Below, piece by piece: positions 54,127 through 62,622 of a stretch of DNA of 64,000 nt; positions within the stretch are counted from its first letter, which is position 1, and every line of letters begins with the position of its first letter. The notes beneath the pieces are model-generated. The model saw only the letters and a program-made list of their open reading frames with translations, had not been told where the DNA came from and did not search any database. The stretch covers positions 1-64,000 of the forward strand of contig NZ_BAVQ01000004.1 of the NCBI RefSeq assembly GCF_000524475.1, in the 5' to 3' direction. The position numbers were made by a program, and so were the translations under genes. The stretch is from Tomitella biformata AHU 1821. GTDB lineage: Bacteria; Actinomycetota; Actinomycetes; Mycobacteriales; Mycobacteriaceae.

Positions 54127-54486
54127 AATTAGATTAGTCCAGCTATGGCCTCCGCCTGTCAGGATTGGTGGCCCGTCATGGGCACCTCCGGGACAACGGG
54201 CTCGCGCCGCGCGCCATCACCGCGGGTGACAAAGCACAGTTGGACCAGTATTCTCAGTAATCTTTTTGGGTGAAGTGGGGTCGCGGCCAGGAGGCAGCCT
54301 GCCTCGGCTCTCCGGCCGCTGAGCCGGGGGAGCCTTGGCCTGCGGTCGAGTGTCGCTGCCACTGCGATGAGACCGCCCTGACGGGCCATCGTGCTGCAAG
54401 TCATTCTGCGAGAAGGAGAACCACGATGGGCGTTGGGACCGGTACTGGCCGAATGGTGAAGATGGGCGCGCTCGTGGGGGGCGAGT

Positions 54487-54539
54487 GCCAGGGTCGGGTG
54501 GCCCGGGGGTGAGATTTCCCCGGGCCACCCGACCCTGGC
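54487..54539. repeat. perfect 22-bp inverted repeat
   Basis: Arms 54487-54508 and 54518-54539 are perfectly complementary around a 9-nt loop (GTGAGATTT). The left arm begins GCCAGGGTCGGGTGGCCC. It lies between the broken IS1380 transposase and unassigned sequence. It could be a strong terminator, or an end structure of a lost element. Confidence 0.8.
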
Positions 54540-54569
54540 CGACAGGCCTGGACTTTTTACGGGCAATCA

Positions 54570-55060
54570 GTATGAAGCCTGATGTGCGGCGGCCCGCTGG
54601 GCGCGGATGCAGTGAAAGCGTGAGCCCGGTGTCCTTCGAGTTCCGGATCCGGTCCTCGCAACGAGCACGTTGACGGTGACGTAGCTCCAGTTCAGCGAGC
54701 TGCCCGTGCTTGGTGTTGGTGACGAATGCGGTGATCCGCAGCCCGTCGACGTCGGTGAAGCGCAGCTGCGCGACGGGATGCGGACGCTCTTTACGCACGA
54801 TCAGCCGCATCCCGTCCGGCCATCCCGACAGGTCCGCCATCCCGTGAGTTCCGCGACCCATGCGCCCTCGCGCGGCATCCGGTCCGCGTTGTAGGCCCGG
54901 GTCATCTGTTCTTCGGAATCTGGTCGATCAGCCCGGCAAGGTTGGTGGTGAGCGTGAACCGACGGAGTACGAGAGTCGGCGTCTCTCGAGGTATTCGATG
55001 AGCCCGTGGGGTGCCTCCGGCCCCGTCGGTGCGGACCATCACCTTCCGGCCGACCCATAA
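54570..55060 (-). pseudogene. IS1380-family transposase fragment
   Basis: Reverse frames give, in order, KVMVRTDGAGG, then EYLERRRLSYSVG, then EGAWVAELTG, then MADLSGWPDGMRLIVRKERP, HPVAQLRFTDVDGLRITAFV, TNTKHGQLAELELRHRQRAR and CEDRIRNSKDTGL. These are consecutive blocks of IS1380 transposases, spread over different frames. At least three frameshifts are needed and the N-terminal half is missing. Sequence on both sides (54127-54570 and 55061-55382) shows no supported gene. Confidence 0.8.
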
Positions 55061-55299
55061 GCCCACCCGAATCGGTGTCCTGTTTGTCGATCCTCCACCA
55101 GCACAGAAATTGTGAGGGCGGACGCGATCGTGGCCTGCGGCAGGAGTGTGGATTTGATCGCTATGTGGTGGTGTTCTGTGATCGCTTGATGACGTGGTCC
55201 GACGTGGTGGCTGCAGCGCTGAGCGCGAGAGAACTGCGCCGGAGCGACGAGACCACCGTGACGGGGCAAGTTATAACACTGGTCGCAACAGCGAATCGC

Positions 55300-55385
55300 G
55301 GGGGCTGCGAGCATGCTCGAGGGAGGTCGGTAAACTCCGGCGAGGCCGGTCACTTTCCGGCCTGAATCTGGGGGCTGCGAGCATG
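55300..55385. repeat. 16-bp direct repeat upstream of the DUF4839 gene
   Basis: GGGGGCTGCGAGCATG occurs at 55300-55315 and again at 55370-55385. The second copy contains the start codon of the DUF4839 gene. The 70-bp spacing suggests a local duplication; the first copy opens only a short frame. Confidence 0.8.
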
Positions 55386-56141
55386 GCAACGGACACCGAA
55401 GTCACGTACGAGACGAAGACGGTCCGCGCGATCCGCGGCATGGAGTCGCGAACGATCAAGAAGTGGGAAGGCGATGGCTGGGAGTTTGTTTCTCAGGCGC
55501 CTGGGAAGGTACAGGCGGAGATCACGTTCCGACGCCCGAAGCCCCAGTCTCGCCAGCTCCTTTGGATCGTCGGTGGCGGCGGGGTCGTGCTTGTACTCGC
55601 GATCATCATGGCCTTCGGTGTGATCGGTGAGAGGAACGCTACCTCAGCAGAATCCGCGAGTCCTGTGTCGAGTGAAACAGCGGCTGCACCGAGCGAGCAA
55701 CCGTCCCAGGAATCGACAGACGCGGCACCGACACCATCACCGGAACCTGGTGGCGTTGTGCTTACGCCTGAGAACAGTCCTGAGCTCGCGGCTGTCCTCG
55801 CGGGGACTGACACCTGCGCGCCTGGGGTCGCAGCGTTCGCTGCGGCTCATAGTGGTCAAACGATCGCGTTCCCGGGCTCCATCGGCGCGATGGGACCGCA
55901 TGGGGGCGCGAAGACCAGATATGACATCCTCGTCGGCGCGGGCGACTTCAGCGAAACGTCCTCGCCCGGGCCGGCCTTCCAGTTCCGTGATGTGAACACC
56001 ACTTACGATCTTCACTGGGTCGGCTCGGTGCCGGACACGATCGGCGTGGGGGCGAACCTGAGCGTCACGGCAAAGGTCGACCGCTACGAGGAGCGGTCGT
56101 GCCTGTTCCTCCTTGAGCCGGTTATCACCGCCGTCCGCTAG
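55383..56141 (+). CDS. DUF4839 domain membrane-anchored protein
   Basis: A 252-residue protein. The cytoplasmic N-terminus (EVTYETKTVRAIRGMESRTI) resembles the short DUF4177-like region found before such anchors. One transmembrane helix lies at about residues 60-82 (LLWIVGGGGVVLVLAIIMAF). A Ser/Pro/Glu-rich linker follows (SASPVSSETAAAPSEQPS), then the C-terminal DUF4839 domain with FPGSIGAMGPHGGAKTRYDI, LVGAGDFSETSSPGPAFQFR and ERSCLFLLEPVI. Function unknown; the domain is common in mobile DNA of actinobacteria. The ATG at 55383 is the second copy of a 16-bp repeat. Confidence 0.8.
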   Translation: MATDTEVTYETKTVRAIRGMESRTIKKWEGDGWEFVSQAPGKVQAEITFRRPKPQSRQLLWIVGGGGVVLVLAIIMAFGVIGERNATSAESASPVSSETAAAPSEQPSQESTDAAPTPSPEPGGVVLTPENSPELAAVLAGTDTCAPGVAAFAAAHSGQTIAFPGSIGAMGPHGGAKTRYDILVGAGDFSETSSPGPAFQFRDVNTTYDLHWVGSVPDTIGVGANLSVTAKVDRYEERSCLFLLEPVITAVR

Positions 56142-56153
56142 CTCTGTGTGACC

Positions 56154-56187
56154 CGGAAAACCTTCTAGCGGTGAGGTCTTTTCCGGA
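56154..56187. terminator. hairpin after the DUF4839 gene
   Basis: Arms CCGGAAAACCT and AGGTCTTTTCCGG pair with one bulge. It starts 12 bp after the DUF4839 stop. Confidence 0.6.
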
Positions 56188-56507
56188 GAGTCGTGTGTTC
56201 TTCTGCCACGGGCCGTACCCGGGCTTACCTCCCGCTGCAGAACGGCGAGTCTCACAACCTGAAGCGCTCTAGATTTTATGCCGCAGCTTTGTGACCTGCC
56301 CTGCAGCTTGGTTTTCGCGGTTATCAGTCTCGGCAGCCCCGAATGCTGGTCGGGTATGCCCTGATGATCAACCCGGACTCTTGTCCGTGTCGGGGCGTGG
56401 GCAGGGAGGTGCGGGCACTCTCGTCTCACGTGCGTCGGCAGCTACGCCGTACCCGACGCATGCACCGTTAAGGCGATGTAAATCACTCACGCGAGGTAGG
56501 GGTGGGA
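56188..56507. other. intergenic, nothing supported
   Basis: About 320 bp between the DUF4839 terminator and the end of the resolvase gene. Small overlapping ORFs show no family pattern. Confidence 0.4.
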
Positions 56508-57056
56508 TTATTTCAGGTGGCGGTAGAGGGTGGTGCGGCCGACGCCGAGGATCTCGGCGATCTCGGTTTGGCTCATGCCGTTGTCGCGCATGAGTTTTGC
56601 CTGCGTGATTTTCTTCGGTGTCATCTTCGGTGGCCGGCCGCCGACACGGCCGCGGGCGCGGGCGGCGGCGAGGCCGGCGGAGGTGCGTTCGCGAATGAGG
56701 TTGCGCTCGAACTCCGCGAGGGCGCCGAAGATGGAGAAGATGAGCTTGCCGCCGGCGGTGGTGGTGTCGATCGATTCGGTGACCGATCGGAACCCGACCC
56801 CGCGGTCCTCTAGGTCTTCGACGGTCTGGAGCAGATGCGGCAAGGACCGGCCCAGCCGATCGAGCCGCCACACCGCCAAGGTGTCCCCGGGGCGTAGATG
56901 CGAGAGCAGATCATCGAGCTGCGGCCGGGCCGTCGTCGCACCGCTCGCGGTCTCAGTCCAGATCCGAGAACACCCCGCGACGCTCAACGCGTCGCTCTGC
57001 AGATCCAGGGTCTGGTCGGCGGTCGAGACCCTCGCGTAGCCCAAAAGTTCGCTCAT
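56508..57056 (-). CDS. serine recombinase (Tn3-type resolvase)
   Basis: A 182-residue resolvase. The nucleophile serine is in ELLGYARVSTADQTLDLQ. Arginines and the active-site helix are in LAVWRLDRLGRSLPHLLQTV and LIFSIFGALAEFERNLIRER. The C-terminal helix-turn-helix is NGMSQTEIAEILGVGRTTLY. The ATG at 57056 matches the family start; a longer frame adds 16 unrelated residues. Upstream lies a region with repeats that fits its res site, and 190 bp away begins the Tn402-like transposon. It would resolve cointegrates or plasmid dimers of an older element. Confidence 0.94.
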   Translation of the reverse strand: MSELLGYARVSTADQTLDLQSDALSVAGCSRIWTETASGATTARPQLDDLLSHLRPGDTLAVWRLDRLGRSLPHLLQTVEDLEDRGVGFRSVTESIDTTTAGGKLIFSIFGALAEFERNLIRERTSAGLAAARARGRVGGRPPKMTPKKITQAKLMRDNGMSQTEIAEILGVGRTTLYRHLK

Positions 57057-57059
57057 GAG

Positions 57060-57195
57060 GCAGCAGTGTTCCATAACCCACCGACAGGGCTCATTGTGGA
57101 ACATCCGTTATGGACATGAGTTTCGGAACATGCATCGGCTCTGGTCGCCGATTCTCGACACCGGCGTTTCATATACGGAGGTTTTCGGAACATCG
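57060..57195. other. probable res site of the adjacent resolvase
   Basis: Inverted half-sites TCCATAAC (57070-57077) and GTTATGGA (57107-57114) lie 37 bp apart, and the motif GGAACAT appears three times (57098, 57125, 57187), twice as TTCGGAACAT. Location and length (about 130 bp before the resolvase gene) match a res site with subsites I-III. Subsite limits are a guess by eye. Confidence 0.55.
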
Positions 57196-57247
57196 GTAGG
57201 CGATCCCTCAACAGGACACCGACCGGGCGGGGGCGACCCGATCGAGA

Positions 57248-57272
57248 TGTCAACTTCAGAAGACGGCTGCAC
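57248..57272 (+). repeat. terminal inverted repeat of a Tn402/Tn5053-like transposon (tni end)
   Basis: A 25-bp end beginning TGTCAAC and continuing TTCAGAAGACGGCTGCAC. It agrees with the 25-bp end (IRt) of Tn402/class 1 integrons, as I recall it, except for three bases in the stretch after TGTC. It lies 131 bp before tniA and points inward, as in known elements. The five bases outside are CGAGA; a matching 5-bp duplication would be expected at the other end, outside the window. Confidence 0.85.
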
Positions 57273-57340
57273 TCTTTGCAGGCGTTTCGAGGGTGAGTGC
57301 ACGTGTCTTCTGACATTCTGATGTCAGAAGTGCGGTGCAC
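57256..57340. repeat. three 17-bp TniA-site-like repeats
   Basis: TCAGAAGACGGCTGCAC (57256-57272, forward), TCAGAAGACACGTGCAC (57297-57313, reverse) and TCAGAAGTGCGGTGCAC (57324-57340, forward). The shared pattern is TCAGAAG-N5-TGCAC. Multiple 19-bp-type repeats inside each end are typical of transposase binding in the Tn402 and Tn7 groups. Confidence 0.8.
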
Positions 57341-57378
57341 GGTCGCACGCTCGGCTCTCGGTGACAGGGAGGCTTGTG

Positions 57379-59058
57379 ATGGACCCCGACAAGCTCGACG
57401 TCGTGGAGACCGGTGTGCTGACAGCGTCGGGGGAGCGGTGGTCTCAGGCTGAGGCCCGTTTCGCTGTCCTGGCTCCCTTGCTGGAGATGCATCCGGTGCG
57501 TTCGGAAGCGGTCGACGATGCCGCGCAACGGTTGGGATTGTCCAGGCGGCAGGTCTACACGTTGGTCGGCAGGCTCAGGAACGGGACGGGGACAGTCACC
57601 GATCTTCTGACGAAGGTCTCGTCGGGAGGGCGTGGCCGCAGCCGAGTGGCGGCTGAGGTCGAGGAAGTGATCGGCGATCATCTCGCCCGCTATTTTCTTC
57701 ACCGCCAGAAGCTGAGTGTCGCTGCGCTGCATCGACGTATAGCACTGGCGTGCCACCGCGCGGGTCTGCCAGTGCCGGCCAGAAATACCGTCACCGCGCG
57801 TATCGCCGCGCTCCATCCGGCAACGGTGGCCAGGTCACGCGGAGGACCCGATGCCGCCCGCCCACGTCAGTCCGCCGGCGACAGTCCGCCGGCGGTTTCG
57901 GGGATTCTCGATCAGGTCCAGATCGACCACACCGTCGTCGATCTGATGGTCGTTGACGAGTACGAGCGGCAACCGATCGGCCGCCCCTACCTGACGATCG
58001 CCATTGATGTCTTCAGCCGTTCCGTGCTCGGGTTCGTCGTCACTCTGGAGCCGCCGTCGTCGATATCGGTCGGGTTGTGCCTGGGCCGCGTGTGCTGCGA
58101 GAAGCAGACATGGCTGGAGGCATGCGAGCTCGCGGAGCAGGTGCAGTGGCCGATGGCAGGGAAGCCGAAACAGTTGTATCTCGACAACGCCTCCGAGTTC
58201 AAAAGCGAAGCGCTGCGCCGCGGATGCGCCCAGCACGCCATCACACTCGAATACCGTCCTCCGGGCCGACCGCACTACGGCGGGATCGTCGAACGCATCA
58301 TCGGAACGGCGATGACGGCGGTGCACGAGCTGCCTGGGACCACCTTCTCGAACCCAGCGGACCGAGGAAGTTACGACTCGGACAAGCACGCGGCGTTGAC
58401 ATTGCGTGAGTTGGAGCGCTGGCTTGTCCTGGCCATAGCCTCGTATCACGCGAGCGTTCACACAGGGATTGGGAACACTCCGGCCGCCGTGTGGGCCGGC
58501 GAGGTAGCCGCAGTTGGTCACGCCCCTCGTGTGGTGCTCGGCGAAACCGCGTTCCTGGTGGACTTTCTTCCCGTCATCCGGCGACGTTTGACGCGCACGG
58601 GCTTCGTTCTCGATCACGTGCACTACTTCTCGAACGCGCTCAAACCGTGGGTTTCGCGGCGAGAGGACCTGGGGCGGTTCGTGATACGACGCGACCCACG
58701 CGATTTGAGCAGAATCTGGGTCCTCGAACCAGACGGTGCCGGCTATGTCGAGGTGCCGTACCGGACGATGTCACATCCCGCGGTGACACTGTGGGAGCAC
58801 AGAGCTGCTATCGCCCGTCTCCGCGAACAAGGTCGGTCGAACGTCGATGAGAGCGCACTGTTTTCGATGATCGAGCAGATGCGCGAGGTCACCGACCGCT
58901 CGCAGAAAGCCACCCGCAAAGCCCGGCGCAACCGTGCCCGCCGCACGCATCTCAACGGTGCCGCGTCTGCACCGATCCCGGCGATCCACCCGCCGGTGGA
59001 GCCTCGAGCGGGCGGCGGCACCGCAACGCCTGTCTTCAGCGACATCGAGGAATGGTGA
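57379..59058 (+). CDS. tniA: TniA transposase (DDE, rve/Mu-type)
   Basis: A 559-residue DDE transposase. An N-terminal helix-turn-helix (AAQRLGLSRRQVYTLVGRLR) binds the ends. The catalytic triad is Asp183 (QVQIDHTVV), Asp269 (LYLDNASEF) and Glu305 (GGIVERIIG), with exactly 35 residues between the last two. The C-terminal beta-barrel and a basic tail (KATRKARRNRARRTHLNGA) follow, the latter probably contacting TniB or DNA. It cuts and joins transposon ends in a replicative pathway. The ATG at 57379 has GGGAGG upstream; a GTG at 57361 is the longer option. Followed after 4 bp by tniB. Confidence 0.95.
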   Translation: MDPDKLDVVETGVLTASGERWSQAEARFAVLAPLLEMHPVRSEAVDDAAQRLGLSRRQVYTLVGRLRNGTGTVTDLLTKVSSGGRGRSRVAAEVEEVIGDHLARYFLHRQKLSVAALHRRIALACHRAGLPVPARNTVTARIAALHPATVARSRGGPDAARPRQSAGDSPPAVSGILDQVQIDHTVVDLMVVDEYERQPIGRPYLTIAIDVFSRSVLGFVVTLEPPSSISVGLCLGRVCCEKQTWLEACELAEQVQWPMAGKPKQLYLDNASEFKSEALRRGCAQHAITLEYRPPGRPHYGGIVERIIGTAMTAVHELPGTTFSNPADRGSYDSDKHAALTLRELERWLVLAIASYHASVHTGIGNTPAAVWAGEVAAVGHAPRVVLGETAFLVDFLPVIRRRLTRTGFVLDHVHYFSNALKPWVSRREDLGRFVIRRDPRDLSRIWVLEPDGAGYVEVPYRTMSHPAVTLWEHRAAIARLREQGRSNVDESALFSMIEQMREVTDRSQKATRKARRNRARRTHLNGAASAPIPAIHPPVEPRAGGGTATPVFSDIEEW

Positions 59059-59062
59059 GGCG

Positions 59063-60001
59063 ATGACCGCATCGACAGGAAGCAGCAACGAACCCACCGA
59101 GTCGTCCATCGAGGATTTGGGGCACCTGCGGGAGTCGGTTCGACCGCTCACCGCACTCGACGACGCGGAGCGGATCCGGTTGATCCGGTCGGAGAGGTGG
59201 ATCGGGTATCCGCAGGCCCGTACGGTCATCGACCATCTGGAGTCGTTACTGTCGTGGCCGGACCGGCAGCGTATGCCGAACTTACTGTTGCTCGGTCCGA
59301 CGAACAACGGCAAGTCGATGATCATCGAAAAGTTCCGGCGCACTCATCCGCCGATCAGCTTGTCCGACCGCGAGCAGATACCGGTGTTGTGCATGCAGAT
59401 GCCCCCGGACCCGTCACCCGGCCGGTTCTACCTCGCACTGCTCATAGCGTTGGGAACACCGACCAGGCCCCGCAATCGGGTCCACGAACTCGAACAGCAA
59501 GCATTGATGCTGCTCCGCGCCACCGGCGTGAAGATGTTGATCATCGACGAGCTCCACAATGTTCTCGCCGGCCGCGACAACGTCCGCCGCGAATTCTTGA
59601 ACGTGCTGCGGTTCCTGGGCAACGAACTACGCATTCCTCTTGTCGCTGTCGGAACCCGCGACGCCTACCTCGCCATCCGGACCGATCCCCAGCTGGAGAA
59701 CCGATTCCACCCCATGACTTTGCCGGTCTGGACCAACACTGCCGAGACCAGATCACTGCTGGCCAGCTTCACCACGAGCTTCCCCCTCCGCAAACCCTCG
59801 CACCTGACCTCACCGGAGATGACCGACTACCTCCTCACTCGCTCCGAGGGCACCATCGGTGAACTGACAACGCTGCTCACTGCCGCAGCAGTCACCGCCG
59901 TCGACAGCGGAGAGGAAGCGATCACCTCATCGGTGCTCACGCGCACTCCGTACGTCGGCCCTACCGAGCGACGTCGCCAGTTCGAACGCCACCTCGCGTG
60001 A
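59063..60001 (+). CDS. tniB: TniB AAA+ transposition ATPase
   Basis: A 312-residue ATPase. Walker A is LLLLGPTNNGKSMIIEKF (residues 78-85 core GPTNNGKS); Walker B is VKMLIIDELHNVLAG (about 157-165). A sensor region reads IPLVAVGTRDAYLAIRTDPQ. It belongs to the TniB/TnsC/IstB-like group that selects target DNA and activates the DDE transposase. It overlaps tniQ by 4 bp (GTGA). Confidence 0.95.
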   Translation: MTASTGSSNEPTESSIEDLGHLRESVRPLTALDDAERIRLIRSERWIGYPQARTVIDHLESLLSWPDRQRMPNLLLLGPTNNGKSMIIEKFRRTHPPISLSDREQIPVLCMQMPPDPSPGRFYLALLIALGTPTRPRNRVHELEQQALMLLRATGVKMLIIDELHNVLAGRDNVRREFLNVLRFLGNELRIPLVAVGTRDAYLAIRTDPQLENRFHPMTLPVWTNTAETRSLLASFTTSFPLRKPSHLTSPEMTDYLLTRSEGTIGELTTLLTAAAVTAVDSGEEAITSSVLTRTPYVGPTERRRQFERHLA

Positions 60002-61230
60002 ACGCGCGGCTCGCACCGAGGCCCGATGATGCGTATGTTCGCCCGTGGCCGCTGCATCCGCAACCACTGCCAGGTGAGGTCCTCTCGTCATGGTTGGCCC
60101 GGATATGCGAGCTGTATCCACACATCGGGCACTCTGACCTGCTTTCGGACCTCGAAATCGATTGTTCTGTCGGGGATCTCGACCGCTACACACCGGAGCC
60201 GATCCTCGCCGAGCTGGCCGGTCGCGGCGCAGTCCCGGTAGAGAGGGTGCGGATGATGACGTTGGCGGGGTGGACACCGTGGTTGCTCGACAGCACCGAC
60301 CCCGCCGACTGCGACTTCGACACCTACGTCCACCAGTTCTCGGTCCTGCTGCCGGCCGACCTCGCGAGGGAGGATCGACGACGCCGCACACCCACAAGCG
60401 ACGCATGGTTGCCGTGGGCGAGCACTCCGCGCAGTCGGGCATGCCCGGCATGTATCGACAGCCTCGAATCCACTGCTGATATCAACATGACTCTGCTGCA
60501 TCAATATCCGGTGCTGAGCAGCTGCCTCGACCACCGTTGTCGACTCGAACCCTGCTCTGCTTCCCCTGGTCATGCAATCTTCTGGGATCAGGTCCGGTTC
60601 GGTTCGGACGAACGGGTCTCGCCCGTTCCGGTTCCCTCAGCGGTCACGGACCTCGATCGGCGCACCACCGAGGCTCTGGCAACGGGATGGGTGGAACTCG
60701 GCCCAGGCCGAGTGCACGCCGCAGTGTGGTTCCGACTGCTGCGCACCATCGCCGACGAAGTGTCCACACCGCTGGTTCGCACCGGACGGTGGGCGACGAG
60801 ACTCGTTGCGATCTGGAAGGCCGCCGGTCGTTCTCGACCACTCCGGACCGCGTGGGTTCCGTTCGAGGACCTGCACTGGGACGAGCAGGCGAAAGTCCTC
60901 GAGGCCGCAGCGATCGGCATTGCGATGGTCGAAAGCGGTGAGATCGATGCCGGCGGTGCGCACGCCTCTCTGCTGAGCCCACGACCGTATGAGCCGGTCG
61001 ATCCTGGGACAGCTCCGACGCGCTCGTCTTATCCCGCACCCGAGCGCGATTTATGGGCTGACGCGCACGCTGCGGCCGAGGCTGCCATCGCGGCAGCGCG
61101 CGTCGATCCCGCATCCGCCAGTTCGTTGTACAACTTCCTGCGCTGGGGGTGCCGCACCGCAGCGGAGCTGGATGAGACGGTGCAACTGTTCCTTGACCAC
61201 GGGATCCCGCTGCAACATCCGCCGACATAG
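59998..61230 (+). CDS. tniQ: TniQ target-selection protein
   Basis: A 410-residue TniQ/TnsD-family protein. The N-terminal TniQ domain reads WPLHPQPLPGEVLSSWLARI followed by CELYPHIGHSDLL. Zinc-finger cysteines and histidine are in SRACPACIDS and SSCLDHRCRLEPC. The rest is helical and less conserved. In this transposon group TniQ guides integration to particular target sites together with TniB. It starts with GTG inside the tniB stop. The size is typical for Tn5053-group TniQ. Confidence 0.93.
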   Translation: MNARLAPRPDDAYVRPWPLHPQPLPGEVLSSWLARICELYPHIGHSDLLSDLEIDCSVGDLDRYTPEPILAELAGRGAVPVERVRMMTLAGWTPWLLDSTDPADCDFDTYVHQFSVLLPADLAREDRRRRTPTSDAWLPWASTPRSRACPACIDSLESTADINMTLLHQYPVLSSCLDHRCRLEPCSASPGHAIFWDQVRFGSDERVSPVPVPSAVTDLDRRTTEALATGWVELGPGRVHAAVWFRLLRTIADEVSTPLVRTGRWATRLVAIWKAAGRSRPLRTAWVPFEDLHWDEQAKVLEAAAIGIAMVESGEIDAGGAHASLLSPRPYEPVDPGTAPTRSSYPAPERDLWADAHAAAEAAIAAARVDPASASSLYNFLRWGCRTAAELDETVQLFLDHGIPLQHPPT

Positions 61231-61436
61231 CTATCGCCCGATGGAGCTGGATCGTCCGCGACGCACACGCGGCGACAGCCGAAAAGCCCGTTTTCGCGCC
61301 GGGGTCATAGTCACCAACGGTCTTTGTGCGGTGACCAACGAGAATTTTCCTTCCCGCACCATCATCGCGAAAAGGCCTGCTCAGCGTATTTTTCGGCTCG
61401 AGAAGTCTGTCGGAGGTGCTCGCTACAGTGCTTGTC
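61231..61436. other. possible recombination site between tniQ and the tyrosine recombinase
   Basis: About 200 bp with two similar motifs, GTCACCAACGG (from about 61311) and GTGACCAACGA (from about 61331), flanking TCTTTGTGCG. Resolution sites of transposon-borne tyrosine recombinases usually lie directly upstream of the recombinase gene, so this is the candidate. GGAGG at 61412-61416 may serve the recombinase start. Confidence 0.4.
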
Positions 61437-62603
61437 ATGGCAGAACGGCAGCTCGGTGAAGTCGGGGACGCGGATTCACTCGTCTCGGTGGGTGGTGTGG
61501 CAGTGTTCCCGGACCTACCGGTCGAGGTCGCCGCTCGGATAGAACAGTCGATCGCAGCTTCTCGTTCGGCCGGAACACGCCGTGCCTATGCCTCGGCGTG
61601 GAGTCGATTCGAGAACTGGTGCATCGTCCTCGGGCACCAGGCTTTGCCGGCGCATCCCGCAACGGTGGCGGCGTACCTCGTCGGCGCCGCCGATACGCTC
61701 ACCGTCGACGGGACGCGGGCGTATGCGCCGTCGACGTTCGACAAATGGATCGCGGCGGTCGCGGACCGCCACCGCGCTACCGGCCACGACAACCCGTGCG
61801 GGCACGAGATGGTCCGCGCCACTCTCTCGGGTATCCGGCGGGATTACGCGTCTGCGGGGGAGCGGCCCCGCAGACCCCGTGCCCCGCTCCTCACCGCTGA
61901 CATCACTACGATCGTCGACCACGCCCGACGCACTGCAGCGGGCTGGGCGTCGGAGGTCCTCGAACGCCGCGACACCGCGCTACTGCTGATGGGCTACACC
62001 GGCGCATTCCGCCGCAGCGAACTCGTAGCGCTCGAATGCCGCGATGTCCACCGCGACCGCCTCGACGGCGCGCACGTACGTATCCGCAAATCGAAGACCG
62101 ACCAGGACGGCACCGGAACCGTGAAAGCACTCCCGTTCACCGACCGCCACGAGTCATGTCCGGTCTGCGCGTGGGTGCGATGGCTGCAGATCGTCGCAGC
62201 GTTCGACACCGGCGGCAGAGTTGCTGTCATCCGAATACTTTCCCGCGCAGTGGAATTCGACTCCCATATCTGCCGCGGCACCCTTCCTGTAGTCGAGAAA
62301 CGGTCCCCTCTGTTTCGGTCCGTCCGCAAGAACGGCAACCTCTCCGACACAGCCCTGTCCGGAGCCGCGGTGCACGCGGCGATCCGCCGCCGCGCTACTC
62401 GAGCTGGATACGGCCCCGACACCGTCGCCCAGCTCGGCGGGCATTCCCTCCGTTCCGGCTTCGTCACGCAGGCCTTCCGCAACGGTGCCGACGCGCATGC
62501 GATCATGCGCCAAACCGGGCACACCACACCCGCAATGGTCGAAACATACGCTCACGAGAATGCGCCACTGGTCGGCAACGCCGTCACCGAGCTCGGCCTA
62601 TGA
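61437..62603 (+). CDS. tyrosine recombinase (phage-integrase family)
   Basis: A 388-residue enzyme. The N-terminal core-binding domain has SRSAGTRRAYASAWSRFENW. The catalytic set is complete: Arg192 (YTGAFRRSELVAL), the beta-hairpin lysine (RIRKSKTDQDG), His336-x-x-Arg339 (LGGHSLRSGFV), His362 (RQTGHTTPAM) and Tyr371 (VETYAHENA). It should cut and rejoin DNA at a specific site. Placed directly after tniQ, it likely replaces the serine resolvase TniR in breaking down cointegrates. ATG at 61437; GTG at 61428 or 61416 are alternatives. Confidence 0.92.
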   Translation: MAERQLGEVGDADSLVSVGGVAVFPDLPVEVAARIEQSIAASRSAGTRRAYASAWSRFENWCIVLGHQALPAHPATVAAYLVGAADTLTVDGTRAYAPSTFDKWIAAVADRHRATGHDNPCGHEMVRATLSGIRRDYASAGERPRRPRAPLLTADITTIVDHARRTAAGWASEVLERRDTALLLMGYTGAFRRSELVALECRDVHRDRLDGAHVRIRKSKTDQDGTGTVKALPFTDRHESCPVCAWVRWLQIVAAFDTGGRVAVIRILSRAVEFDSHICRGTLPVVEKRSPLFRSVRKNGNLSDTALSGAAVHAAIRRRATRAGYGPDTVAQLGGHSLRSGFVTQAFRNGADAHAIMRQTGHTTPAMVETYAHENAPLVGNAVTELGL

Positions 62604-62622
62604 CCAGGCACCGACCGAACCA

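Noticed and set aside
56142-57247. Resolvase at 56508 considered as the tniR gene of the transposon
   Set aside because: It lies outside the terminal repeat at 57248 and points away; its own res-like region is also outside, so it belongs to the target DNA.
49101-57247. Possible defence island (abortive infection or restriction)
   Set aside because: No nuclease, methyltransferase, toxin or NTPase genes were found; only lipoproteins, DUF4839 and recombinases.
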